Below are positions 36,658 to 49,269 of a stretch of DNA of 56,474 nt, one piece after another. The stretch covers positions 1-56,474 of the forward strand of contig MU119521.1 in NCBI GenBank assembly GCA_014904845.1, written 5' to 3'. This DNA comes from Acephala macrosclerotiorum. Lineage: Eukaryota; Ascomycota; Leotiomycetes; Helotiales; Mollisiaceae. The notes beneath the pieces were generated by a model. The model saw only the letters and a program-made list of their open reading frames with translations. It did no database searches and was not told where the DNA came from. Numbering within the stretch: the first letter of the stretch is position 1; each line of letters starts with the position of its first letter. The translations under genes were made by a program, and so were the position numbers.

Positions 36658-39600
36658 TTTAATTGTTTTTAAATTGATCAAAATATAATAAATATCGCGC
36701 AATAAATTGTTTTATTATTATTTTAATTTTTTATTTAAAATCGTTACGTTTTCTTTTATTGAAATTTAATATTATATAACGATTAACAAATTAAAAATAG
36801 TTTTTAATTAATAAATAAATACAATATACGTTTTGCGAGTTTATTACTTTTAATATTAATCAAAATAATTTGTAATTTTTAAATCGATAAATTCGATTTT
36901 TTTATTTTAATTTTTTTATTTAAATCGTATTTTGTTTTCGTTTTACAATTGTATAATTCTATCGTTAAATATTAATTAATTTGTAAATATTAAATATTTT
37001 TTATTTTTTATTTACAATTTAATTTTTTTCAATTTCTTTTTTTTCAAATCTATAAATTACAATATCGATAATTCTAATATATCGTTTATTTATATATCGA
37101 TAATCTCGAATATTTTTTTATTTTTTTCAATCAAAAAACAAAAATTATATATCGAAAATTCTATTTTCAATTCGAAAATATAATATTTATAATATATAGT
37201 AAACTAATAAATATTTGTTTTTATAAATTTATATAATAATTTTTTTATAATTATAATTATTTTTTTAAAATAAAAAATATATTATTTTTTTTAATAAATT
37301 GACAAAAATTATTCATTAAATTAAAATTTGTAATTATATATATATTTATATAACGTTTTATAATTATATTACAAAATTATAATTTTGAATTAAAATTAAA
37401 ATCAAAACTAGAATTATTCTTTGATTTACTTATTAAATAATAAAAAATTCTATAAAAATAAATTTTTTCAATTTATTATTAAAAGTTTAAATTACGATTC
37501 TCGTTTTCTCGTATAATTCGTTCGTTATTTTGCTTTTGATTTCGTATATTAATTTAAATTTAAAAATCGAAATATTTTTATATACAATTAAATCGTATTA
37601 TATAAATTTAAATACGTTTTTTACAAACAATTTTTTTTATTTTTTTTATTATAAAACTTTCAAAAAATTTTCAAGTATAATAATAATTTTTTTTTTTCGT
37701 AATTTAATTGCAAATTTTATATTCGTTTTTTTTTTGTTCGTTATATAAATTATATCGATCGTAATTTCTTTTTTTATACAATATTAATTGAAATTTTTAT
37801 TATTCGTAAAATCGTTATTATCGTCGTCGATATTCGTAAAATCAAAATATTTTTATTCGAAATAAATCGTAAATTTAAATTTATTTTTCGTATTTTTTAA
37901 TCGTTTACAATATTTAAATTAATTTTCGATTAAAATTAAATAATTATTATTATCGTTTTTTTAATTTTTATTTTTTTGTATTGTATTTATTGTTTTCAAT
38001 CTTTCGTTTTTTTACGTAATTCTCGTAAATTGTTTTTTTATAGATTTTTTAATTTACGATTTTCGAAAGTAAAATTTAATTACAATTGATTTAAAGTTTA
38101 TCGATTCGTGAAATAATTATATAATATATTTTTCGCTTGTAATCGTTAGTAGTTTATATAATTCTTTCTATTTTTTGTATTCTCTAAAAATTCGAACTTC
38201 GAAATTAATTAGTAAATTTAAAATTATTAAAATACTAAAATCGTTTCTTATTATTAATGCGTCGTTGATTTGTTGTCTAATTTGTATACGACGAAATTCG
38301 TTTATTGTTTTGCGAATTACGTTTACTTTTTTTACTATTGTCGATATAAAAATATTTGTATTAAAAATTTTAAAATATACTTTAAATATTAGTAAAATTA
38401 ATACGAGTTCATTTGATTTTATTAAATTATTACAAATTTTTATTACTATTTATAATATTTGTTTTTTCGTAATATGTTTTATTATTTTTTTCGATATAAT
38501 CATATAAACTCGTCGTAATAAAATATAATATCGTTCAATTTTTTTAATAGAATTATGTATTTCTATTTAAACTTTTTTTATTTTTATTATTATAATTTTT
38601 ATTTATTATTTAAATTTCGTAAATACAAAATTTTTTCTAGTATTATAAATTAAAACTTTTAGTAATTTTAAATACGTATTAATTTAATATTTGTTAATTA
38701 TATTCTATATAAATTGTATAGATATTTTTATAACGAATTATACATTTTAAAATTTTGTAATAAAATTTACAAATTGTAAAATTGTATTATTATTCAAATA
38801 TATAATATTAACGATTATTGAGTAATTAAATTCGTAATCGTTTATTAAAAAAAATTTAAATCGTTTTAACGATTTTACGTTTATTTAATAATAATAGTAA
38901 AATTTATTGATTTGTTTTAATTATTAAAATATAAAATTTTTATATTTAATTTTATTGAAAATATTTGCGAATTATTGTATTAATAAATGTTTAAATTTTT
39001 TATATACGTATTGTAAGTTTATATTTGTTAAATAATACTAAATAAAAACTTTTTTTGATTTTATTAATAGAATTTATAAATATTTCTATTTGCGTATAAT
39101 TAATACGATTATATTATTATTATATTTTTTTATACGATTTTTTACGTTATTAAATCAAATTTTAAATCTATTTATATTTTTTAAAGATAATAAAAATAGT
39201 ATATTATAAAATACGACGTAAAAAATAATGTTTTTAATAAAAATATAGATTTTAATTGTATTTTCGATTTTTATATTATTTATTTCGAATTAAATTTTTT
39301 TTTCGCGATTCAAAATATTAAATTTGATTCGTAGATCGATTTTTTATAGAGTTATAAATTGATCGTATTTTATAATTAATATAGTAATTACGTTTGTATT
39401 TAGTAAAATGTTTTAAAATCTTTTTATAATATATTTATTCGTAAATTGAAAAAAAAAAATTTAATTTTAATTTTTTTTAATTGAATAAAATACGTTGTTT
39501 TTAATTAATAGATATTACATTTTCTAATTATTCAATTTCGTGATTAGTTTTTTAATATTAACGTATTCTACGATAAAAAAATTGATTTTTGTAAGTTTTT

Positions 39601-39776
39601 TATTGTTTTTGTTTTGTTTTTTGAAATTAAATTTTTTTATATTTAAAATAAAAACGTTGAAAATATTTATTTTATTTTTATTTTCGAGTTTTTTTATTTT
39701 TTTTTCGTGAATTAAAAAAGTTTAATAATTTATTATAAAAACGTATTTTTTATAGTAAAAATAAATTTCGTTTTTA

Positions 39777-39859
39777 AATTTCTCGTATATTTATCGTTTT
39801 TTTTCTAAAAAATATTTCGTAAACTAATAATTTATTTTCTTATAAATATAGTATTTTTT
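39777..39859 (-). pseudogene. Gag zinc-knuckle of the copia-like element, RIP-mutated
   Basis: The minus-strand frame reads KKYYIYKKINY, stop, FTKYFLEKKR, stop, IYEKF. It matches the knuckle of fungal copia gag (CYVC...GCWSTKH...ERRQ) if Cys-to-Tyr, Trp-to-stop, Ser-to-Phe, His-to-Tyr and Gln-to-stop are taken as C-to-T or G-to-A changes. Confidence 0.55.
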
Positions 39860-42267
39860 TTCTTTCGAATAATTATTTCGATTGTATTTATCGTATTTTT
39901 AATTCTTGTAATTGTAATTATATTTGTTTTGATCGCGTTTATTATCGCGATTTTTATTTATTTTGTATTTATCGTATTTGTAATCGATAAAATAAATATT
40001 AGAATTTAATTGTTTTATATTTCGTTTTTTTTCAATTGATTGAATAATATAATACAATTAGTATTAGATTTTTTTCAACGTATTTTTAGAATTTGTAAAA
40101 TATATACGACATTTTTTAATACTATTACAAATTCGTAAAATATAGTTTTTTATATTATTGTTTTTACGATTTTTTTTCGATTGTTTTTCTCGAATTTATT
40201 GTAATTTATCAAATAATAATTCGAAATTTTTAATTAATTTTTTTATAAAATTCTTTTTAACAATATCTTATAAAATTTTTATTTTTTATTTTTTTTAGTA
40301 TATTATTAAAACATATAAAATCTCGAATTTAGTTTTTATATATTTAATAATTTTTTCAAACGAACAATTATTATTAAAAATATTATTCAAATAAAAATTT
40401 CGTATTTATTTTTTCAATATAATCAAAAACGCTTTTTCGTATATATTCGACGTAATATTTATATTATTGCAATAAGCTCGAAATAATTTCTATTTTTTGT
40501 CGAAAAAATCGTAAATTATTTTTTTATATTTATTGTTATTATTAAAATAAAATTTCTTCAAATTATTAAACTTTTTAATTATTTAATCTTTTAAATTTCA
40601 TTTTTTCATTTTTACTTGAAATTTTAAATTTCTTTTTTTTATATCGTACGATTAGTATCCGTTATAGATTTTTTATTACAAGTAATTAATCTTTCGAAAT
40701 TTATAATCGTTTTATCGTATATCAAAAAATTGAAAAATTTATTATTATAAAAAATTTAATTTTAATAAATCTTTTTATTTTCATCGCAAGTAATTTTATA
40801 TTTACTCGAGAGTTTATTTATAATATTGATTTTTTATTACTTTTTCTCGAAAAAAAAATTTTTTTTCAAGCGTTGTCGTTTAAAATCGATTTATTTTATA
40901 ATATATCGTAATATTACATTTGTTTTCTATTTTAATAAAATTTTCGATAATATTTTCAAGTTTTTAAAATAACGATTTCAAGGACACGTATATTTTGTTT
41001 TTATTTCAAAATACTTTTTATTATAGTTTTTAATTTGTATTTAAAGTTTTAAAAATTATTTTTTCGTTTTTTTGAATTAATATTTTTTGAACTTTTTACG
41101 AATTTAATTATCGAATAATAAATATTTTTTATTTAAATTTTAATTTATAAAATTTGTTTAAAACAATTAAATTTAATCGAAATTAATTATTCGAATTAAA
41201 TCGAAAATTACATTCTTTTTTTTCTAATTATTATTATATTTTCGTATTTAATTAAATTATATATTATTATTGTTTTTAAATAAAAATTTTAATTTATTAA
41301 ATTGATTTTTCATACGAAATATAAACGTTATTATTTTTAAAATAATTCTTTAAATAAAAAATCAATTTACTAATAACTATTTTAAATATATTATTTTCTA
41401 ATTTTCAAAATTATTTTAATAAAATTTTTATAAAATATTATTTCTATATTTTAATTCTTTAAATATATAGAGTTTATATAAAATAAAATTATTAATAATA
41501 AATTCATTTAAATTTAATTACTAAAAATCGATTTACTTTTTATATTCGTTTTTATCGTAATAAAATAAACTTTTTTTTCTTATATATTTATTTAATTTAA
41601 TTTTGTTTAATAATGAAAAAATTGTTGTAATTGTTCGTAATCTATTGTATTTAGTATTAAATAATAAAAATATATTCGAAAATAGTAAAATATTTTTCGA
41701 AAAAGTTTTATTTTCGTTTTAAATATTAATTTTTACTATTTTAAAATATCGATTTATATTTAATAAATTTATTTGTTTTAATATAAACTTGTTTATTTGT
41801 ATATAAAATGTAAATAAAAATTCAAATTAATCGTAATTTAAATACGTTTCGAATAACGTAGAAATTCGTTATTTTTAAAAAAAAATATAACGTATAATAC
41901 TTTTTGTCGTTTTAATCGTCGATTTAAAAAAAATAAAATTTTCATAATCGATTTTTTTATTGTGCGTAATAAACGCAAATCAAAAAAAGTATAATTAAAA
42001 TTTCGATAATTATTTTTTTAAATTTTTAGTATTGTACGCAAAATCTTTCAAATATCGAGAAAAATATAAAACGTAAAACTTTTAAATATCGAAAAAATTA
42101 CACTTTTTTACGTAAAATTTCTTTAGTACTTTTTCGTAAAATCTTTTAAATATCGAGAAAAAACTAAATATATATTTTTAAATTTTGAAAAAATATATAT
42201 TCTTTTACGCAAAAACTTTTTTTAATTTAGATTTTATTATTCTGTGTTTAACTAGTAAAATTAAATA

Positions 42268-42460
42268 CTATTAATAATATTAAAATACTCGAGTATATCA
42301 ATATATTACGTTTAATAATCGTAATTTTTATATATTAAATATGAAAATTGTTGATTATTTAAAGAACTAAATTTAAAATCGAGAATATTGATATACTTTC
42401 AAGTTTTACACTAGTTTTTTTTATTTAAAGCACGTGATAAATACGTGCATATATTTCGAC
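42268..42460 (-). repeat. Right (5') LTR of the nested copia-like element
   Basis: 193 bp. It is the less mutated of the pair, ends ATATTTCGAC and is followed by ACGTA and the rest of the split element 3 LTR. Confidence 0.8.
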
Positions 42461-45361
42461 ACGTATAATATTAAATTATATTAAAATTATATTTTTTATT
42501 AAAATAAATAATAATTATAATAATTATAAAATATAAAATTTAAATTTTTATTTTTTACGTTTAATTTATTAATAAATATCTTTATATAATTAATATTAAT
42601 TAATAATTAATTTTATAATTAATTATAAATTAATTAAATATTATATAAAAAAAATAAATTATTTTAATAATTATTTTTTTATAAAAAAATATTAAAAAAT
42701 AAATAAATTACTTTTTCGTTTAAAAAATTAAAACACTATAAAAACTTTTAAAAATTTAAAAAACGCGTAAATTAAAATTTTTTTTATTTACTTATTTTTT
42801 AAATTTGCGTTTATTACGTTAAATAAAAACGAAATTTACAATAATTTAAAAAAAATATAAAACGAAAACTTTTTTTTTATAAAATTATTTAAATTTATAA
42901 TAAAAACAAAATCGGCGTTTACAAAAAATTTAAAAAAATAAAATAAAAACTTTTTTTTATTATAAATAATCGATTTTACGATTAAAATATTATAACGATT
43001 TTTTTATTAAATTTTCGTTTATTTAATAATATAAATATTTTTTAAATATTTTATAAAGTTTCGTATTTTATTAATAATTATTTAAACATTTTATAAAAAC
43101 TCGTATTTTATTTACAATTTTATATTTTAATAAATTTTTTTTTTATAATTATAAATTAATTAATTTATAACGCGCGTAAATCGTATTATTTTACGATTAT
43201 ATTTTATAAAACGTCGTTTTAAACTCGTAAAATTTTAACGTTATTTGTAAAATTTTACGTTATTCGAAATAATTATTTAAAAAGTTTTACGTTTTTAAAT
43301 AATTATTTATAAAGTTTTTTACGTTATTCGAAAATCTTAATAATTTTAAATATTGATTTTATTAATTTTATAATCGATTTTACGATTATACGTAAAAATA
43401 TTCGTTTGTTAAATTATTATATATTTTATTTTTTCGATTTAATAAAAAAAATATTATTTGATTTTAATACGTAATAATAATATTTTTATAATAATATTCG
43501 AATTATTATAATTTGAAACGAAATAAAATATATTATTATTAAAATTAAAAAATATAAAAATATTTGTAATTAATATTCGATTTTATTAAAAAATAAAAAT
43601 AATTACGATTTTAATAATATTTAAAAATTAAATAATAAAAATTAATTTAAAGTACAATACGAAATTTTTTTTAAACATTTTATAAAGTTTATTTTATTAA
43701 TAATAAAAATCGTAAAAAAACGTATTTAAATCAATATTATAAAAAAAATATTAAATTTAAAAAATATTATTAAAAATTTTCGAATTAAAATTTTAAAATT
43801 TCGAATTTTTAAATTTTAAAACGAGTTCGACTTTATAAAAAAAAACTTTATTAAAAAAAACTAAATAAATATATTATATATGATTTGAATTATTTTAAAA
43901 AAAAAAATATTAAAATTATAAGTTTTACAAAATTTTTATAAAAGATTTTAAAAAATAAAAAATTTAATTAAAAAATTATAAAACTATTTTCGATTATATA
44001 ATTATTTAATATTTATAAATAGAAAATTAATTTTAACGAATTTATAAAAAATTATTAAAAAAAATTACGATTAAATAAAAAGAATTAAATTTTAATAATT
44101 AATAAAAAAAATAATAATAATATTATAAAATAAATATTTAAACCGTTATTTAAATTATTAAAAAAGAATTTTAAATCGTTAAAATATTTTTTTAAATCGT
44201 TAAAAAATTTTATAAATTTTTTTAAATTAATAATAAATATAAATACTAATATAAATATTAATATAAATATTTATATAAATATTAATATAAAATCGATAAT
44301 AAGATTAAAAATACGTATTATTTTATTTATAATAAAATATATCGACTTATTTTAATTATTTTAAATAATAAAAAAAAAATATTAAAAAAATAAAATAATT
44401 AATAATAAAATAAAAAAATATTAATATTTTAATATTATTATTATTTGATTTATAAAATTAAAAAAAAAATAAAATTTTAATTTTAATTTTTATAATTTTT
44501 AATTAGTAATTATAATTATTAATAAGTTTTAAAAATAATATTAATTTATTAATATTATTTTTAAAATTTAATTACGTATTTTTTTTAATTATTTTTTAAA
44601 TTATTAAAATATTAACGAGTTTTACGTAATAACGATTTACGATAGAAATAAAAATATTAATTTAATTAAATTAATTAAATTAATTATTTTAATAAAAAAA
44701 GAATTACTAATATTAAAATAATAATTACATATAATATTAAATTGCATTGAAATTAATTTTAATTATATTAAAATTAAAATTATATTTTTTATTAAAATAA
44801 ATAACGATTATAATAATTACAAAATATAAAATTTAAATTTTTATTTTTTACGTTTAGTTTATTAATAAGTATTCTTATATAATCAATAAATTTAATTAAT
44901 TTAAATTATTTTATTTAATATATAATTATAAAAATATTTTAATATTTAAAATAAAAATATATTTATTATAAAATTTTATATTAAAAATTTTTTTTTGAAA
45001 TTTTTATTGAAAATTATATAATTAAAATAAATAAAATAATATTTTTATAATTTAAAATTTAAATTTTATTTTAATTTAAAAACGATTATAAATAATTTTT
45101 AAAAAAATTAAAATTAAAATATAAAATAATAAAAAAATTTTTTTTAAATTTTAATTTTTATTAAAAATAAAATTAATTATTATAAATAATTATTATAAGT
45201 TTTTTTTATATTAATTTTAATATTAATTATTTTAAATAATTTAATATATAAGTTTTATAATTTTAAAAAATATTTATTAGTTAATTTTTAATTTTTAATT
45301 ATTTAAATTTTTTAAATAATAATAAAAAATAAAATATATAAATTATATATAAATAATTTTT

Positions 45362-45534
45362 AATTTATAATAAATAAAAAGTTTTTATATATTAAAATAT
45401 ATATAATTAATATTATTTTTAAAATTATTTATTTATAAAATTTTTTAAAAAGTTTTTATAAAAATAAATAATTTTAAAAATAATATTAATTATATATTTT
45501 TTAATATATAAAAAATTTTTATTTATTATAAATT
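45362..45534. mobile_element. RIP-mutated foldback (MITE-like) inverted repeat
   Basis: Arms of about 73 bp (45362-45434 and 45462-45534) are near-perfect inverted complements. The left starts AATTTATAATAAATAAAAAG; the right ends with its complement. Single-arm relatives lie near 28716-28790, 46705-46770 and 51885-51950, so this is a small dispersed family. There is no coding capacity. Confidence 0.65.
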
Positions 45535-46079
45535 AATTAATTTACTATATTTAAATTTTATATATAAAAAATAAAATAAAAATTATAATTAATTTATAAA
45601 TATTAAAAATATATTAAAAAGAATTTTAATTAAATAAAAAAAAATAATATATAATTTTAAATATTTTAATAATTTATTAAAAATTATTAATAAATTTTAT
45701 AATAAATATATTTTGAATTTATTAATAATAAAAAAATATTAATATATTTAAAAAATATAAATATTAATTTAATAATTATAAATTTAAATAAAATAAATTT
45801 AAAAAAATTATTATTTTTTATTATAAATAAAAAAATTAATTAAAAATCGAGTTTAATTTTAATTTTTTTAATTAATTTAAATATTATAATAATTTTATTA
45901 TTATTTTTTAAAAAAAATTAATATATTAAAATTTTTAATAAATTTTTTTATTATTATTTAATTTTTATAAATAAATTTTAAATTATAATTATTATTTTAT
46001 TAATATTTATTTAATTACGTATAATTTATATATACGAATTATTTTAATTATAAATAGAAAATATAAAATTTTAATTAAA

Positions 46080-46560
46080 ATATTTAAAATTCGATTTATA
46101 TATAATTATATTATATTTATAATTATAATATATTAATTAATTTAAATTATATAATATTTATAAATATATTAAAACTTTAAATTTTAAATAATTTTATTAA
46201 TAAAATATAATTATAAAAATTTTAAATACGTTATTATTTTAAATATTAAATTTAATAATCGTTTTTTTAATAAAAAATATTAAAAAATTTTAAATATATT
46301 TTTATTTTATATATTAAATAAAATAATTTAAATTAATTTAAACAATTATAATAATTCGATATAAAAAACGAAAATTTTAAAAAATAATTTTTATTTTAAA
46401 TATTTTTATAATTATATAATTTTTAAAATATATATTAAAAAAATTAATTTAAATTAATTAAATCGTTTATAATAATTTATTATAAAAAATAAAACTTTTA
46501 TTTTAAATATTAAAAAACTTATTAATTTATTAATTTTATTATGTAATAAAATCTTTTTTA
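46080..46560. repeat. RIP-mutated copy of the dispersed repeat
   Basis: It follows the left and middle parts of the 4168-5290 repeat (ATATTAATTAATTTAAATTA near 46129, TTTTAAATACGTTATTATTT near 46220, and the AAATTAATTAAATCG unit motif near 46452), with small deletions. Confidence 0.6.
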
Positions 46561-47467
46561 ATAAAAAAATTTTTTTAAATATAAAATTAAAAATTAATAT
46601 TATTTATTTATTTTTTTATTAAATTTTTTAAAAAAAATAAAAATAATTTAAAAATTTTAAATTTTAAATTTTTTATAAATAATTAATTTTAAAAATATTA
46701 TTAATTATATATTTTTTAATATATAAAAAAAATTTTAATTAATTAATTATTAAATTAATTTATAAATTATAAATTTAATATATTAATTAAAAAAATTAAT
46801 TTACAATTAATTTTTTTTATATTAATTTATAAAATATATTAAATATTTAAATTATTTATATAATTAATAAAATTTAATTTTAATAAAATAATATATTTAT
46901 TATTTTATTATTATAAATAATTAAAACGTTTTTAAAACGTATTTTTAAAAAAATATTAATATATATATTTATATTTAATTAATTATTAATTTTATATAAT
47001 TAATTAATATATTAAATTTTTAATTTATAAAAATTTATTTAAATTTTAAAAATAAAATTTAATTTATTATAATAATTTAAATTTATAATTTATAATATTA
47101 TTTATAATTATAATAATATTTTTTTTAAAAAGTTTTAAAATTTATAAAATTAATAAATATAAATACAACGATTTAATATATATTATTTTTTTATAATTTT
47201 ATACAAATTTAAACAATTTTATATTAATAATTTTATTTATTAATTTAAATTTAAAAAAATTATTTATTAGTAATTATATAAAAAAATATTACGAGTTTAA
47301 ATTAATAATATATTGCAATTACGACATATTCAAGTGTATAAAAATATATTTCTACTTATTATAAGCGCTCGAAATACTTATAACAAATTTCTATTCATAT
47401 AGTTTATAATCATTTCTTGTTCGAATGCGTTCCAGGCTAGTCTCTGAAACCATTTCCTCAAATCTCT

Positions 47468-48711
47468 TTACAACTCATCGTGCGGATCCTTCTTCCTCTC
47501 ATAGAACTGTTCCTGAATTCCAAAAACCTGCGGATTTAACCTATGTTCCCTCGCCAGCCTCGCAGCCCCTACGGCACCCGCCCATCTCGGCTCAATATTC
47601 TCGATAAAGCGATCAGAAAATTCCGGGACGGCTTTTATAATTGATTCGCGTATTTTTTTGAATTCGGAGGCGGGCGCATCACCGCTAAAGGTGATGCGTT
47701 TGAAATCCGAGAGTTGAACAGGGGGGTCGAAGGGCCTAGATAGTTCTTCGTTAATAAGGGCTTTTATCCGGGTGCCTAGATATTCGAGCTTCTTTGGCTG
47801 TAATACATTATTAGCTTGTTAGTTTGTCATTGATAGTAGGAAAGGGATGTTCTTACAGAAGCAATTTGTCTCGCACCTCCAAAGTCAGCAATTTGAAAAT
47901 GCCTTTCCATAGTAGTGACCTCCGTTACTATGGCAGTAATCGACACCTCAAGCAGACTATTTTGATAGTCAAATTGTAAGAGGAGACTGTCCTCTAGGTC
48001 AATGTTCGTCCCTGCAGGATATCCAAGTGTTTTCGCATTATCGAGTTGGTATGCTTTTCGGATACTATGAAGATACGGCCATGCTTGGGTGCCGTCTTTT
48101 ATGCCAGGTAGAATTTGAATTGCGACGTCTAACAGATTACGGATATATCCGTGGTCTGCGATGTAGGCGGGATAGGTAATGCCGAGTATTTCCACCTCTC
48201 GATTGAGTTTGGCCTTGGTTGCTTCCCGAATGGAGGACAATGCTGTGACTAACAATTTATTGACTTCGGATTTTGTGTATTCGCGGTTTTCCCTGTGGCT
48301 CGGTCAGTAGACGAGGTGGGGAAAAGGGGCAGCACTACAGAAAGATATGAGGTCGCATACTTGGCGTCGCGGTCAATTCGAAGAAGAGAACGGGAAAAAT
48401 CCTTCCAAGGTTGTGTTGTTTTCACATTCGCCGTCGTTACGAAATCATCATTTTCTGTGATATATGCCGATGTTCTTGATACAAGGTCAGTAACAACCTG
48501 TAAATTGAGTATATTGTACTACTGACATGTAGTCTGTGCCGAGGCTAATGCCAATTGCTAACAAGCACATGAGTTATTGATTCTGAGAACCGTCGATCGA
48601 GTAGAAATATGACTTACGGAAGTCTTCACTTGAGGAGGCCAAAGCTGATGGAACAAATCTCAACGTTGCTAAAACGCCAGTGAGAAGGTTCGAGAAACGC
48701 CAATACATCAT
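47468..48711 (-). CDS. Miniature ER-lumenal Hsp70/actin-fold ATPase-like protein with C-terminal HDEL
   Basis: Five exons (48711-48618, 48557-48527, 48474-48361, 48292-47857, 47797-47468) separated by introns of 60, 52, 68 and 59 bp (donors GTAAGT, GTCAGT, GTATGC, GTAAGA) encode 334 residues without a stop. Residues 1-25 form a signal peptide (MMYWRFSNLLTGVLATLRFVPSALA). PIGISLGTDY (32-41) matches the phosphate-1 loop of Hsp70-type ATPases (IGIDLGTTYS). AYQLD (160-164) sits where Hsp70 has AAYGLD, LLLQFDYQ (183-190) replaces DLGGGT, ITFSGDAP (260-267) lies in the adenosine region, and AGAVGAARLA (298-307) matches the end of the nucleotide-binding domain. The last four residues are HDEL, the ER retrieval signal of Kar2/BiP. 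There is no substrate-binding domain, and several catalytic positions have changed, so ATP turnover is doubtful. The mature chain has no cysteine. Fold and location are inferred; the exon model is supported by frame continuity at every junction. The 52-bp intron has the weakest signals. Confidence 0.75.
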
Positions 48712-49060
48712 GACAAGAATTTACAATTGCTCGAACCTTGTAAACGGATCACAGAACTTTCAAATATTGAAATAAAAACGATCTTTCTGATGGAGAGATA
48801 AACAGATGACGTGGGGCCTTTGCTTTTCAAGCGCATGTTAGACGTTTGGGGTCAGTACTTCTTGGCGGCTTCTTTGTGGAGGCTGACGCAACCGCCGTCT
48901 GCCTGGAAGCGCGCGCACTAGGAACCAATATGATGTGGTCGCTAAACCTTTCTACAAGGGGCAACCGATGGGTAATCTCCTTTCCCTTTTCCTCTCGGTA
49001 AATAATCAAATCAGGGATGAGGACCGCACTCCTCGAGCTTCGTACAGTTGGCCCGAGGTT
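48712..49060. other. Upstream region of the HDEL gene
   Basis: This is intergenic sequence of normal composition. No clear TATA element is seen. The open frames here run into the MITE and are not genes. Confidence 0.45.
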
Positions 49061-49062
49061 AC

Positions 49063-49200
49063 ATACTTCGTCACAGGCATAATAGTTACGCCAAGAAAGA
49101 CTAGGGCAGGGGGATAAAAATGGCTGTGATCGCACCAAAGCAAACTCCCCCTGCTCGCTCTGGTCGTCTTGGCGTAACTATTATGCCTGTAACGAAGTAT
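49063..49200. mobile_element. MITE with 34-bp terminal inverted repeats
   Basis: The arms 49063-49096 and 49167-49200 are inverted complements with one C/T mismatch (core CAGGCATAATAGTTACGCCA). Weaker complementarity continues inward around GCAGGGGG and CCCCCTGC. TA lies at both ends, compatible with the TA target duplication of Tc1/mariner-type elements. The 138-bp element has no ORF and shows essentially no RIP, so it is a recent or short enough insertion to be spared. Confidence 0.75.
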
Positions 49201-49269
49201 ATTATGAAAATAGTAAGCAAACCCTAGAAATGGATAAAAACTATTATAAATCGCATATCGTTATTTAAT

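Larger units (their letters stand above)
34927..42460 (-). mobile_element. Nested Ty1/copia-like LTR retrotransposon, RIP-mutated
   Basis: Two 193-bp LTRs (34927-35119 and 42268-42460) bound about 7.1 kb. The flanks are ACGTA (34922-34926 and 42461-42465) inside the left LTR of element 3. Canonical TG...CA ends would shift the LTR borders by 1-2 bp outward, so borders are good to a few bases. Coding sense is the minus strand: a gag zinc-knuckle lies at 39777-39859 and an RNase H motif at 36574-36657, in the right order for a copia gag-pol (gag toward the right LTR). Stops occur throughout; the element is dead. Confidence 0.8.
34906..44888 (-). mobile_element. LTR element 3, inverted copy of the element 1 family, split by a copia insertion
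   Basis: This is the reverse complement of elements 1 and 2. The left LTR starts at 34906 (TATTAAAATAATAATTACGTA), is cut at 34926, resumes at 42466 after the nested element and ends near 42595. The right LTR is 44711-44888, with an internal deletion of about 19 bp. The flanks AATTT (34901-34905) and AATTT (44889-44893) match perfectly across almost 10 kb, which confirms the reconstruction. The interior 42596-44710 matches the 2.2-kb non-autonomous interior of element 1. Confidence 0.8.
44894..47330. repeat. AT-rich RIP-degraded block with a foldback element and a repeat copy
   Basis: No gene is seen. It contains the inverted repeat at 45362-45534 and a mutated copy of the 4168-5290 repeat at about 46080-46560. 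The edge of the next island is at about 47330. Confidence 0.75.

Noticed and set aside
47827..48255. Single 142-codon frame starting at TTG as a separate gene
   Set aside because: It is exon 4 of the five-exon HDEL gene read through into intron 4; the frame continues upstream without an ATG.
48827..49138. Minus-strand frame of 103 codons upstream of the HDEL gene
   Set aside because: It runs through the left half of the MITE and has no recognisable domain.
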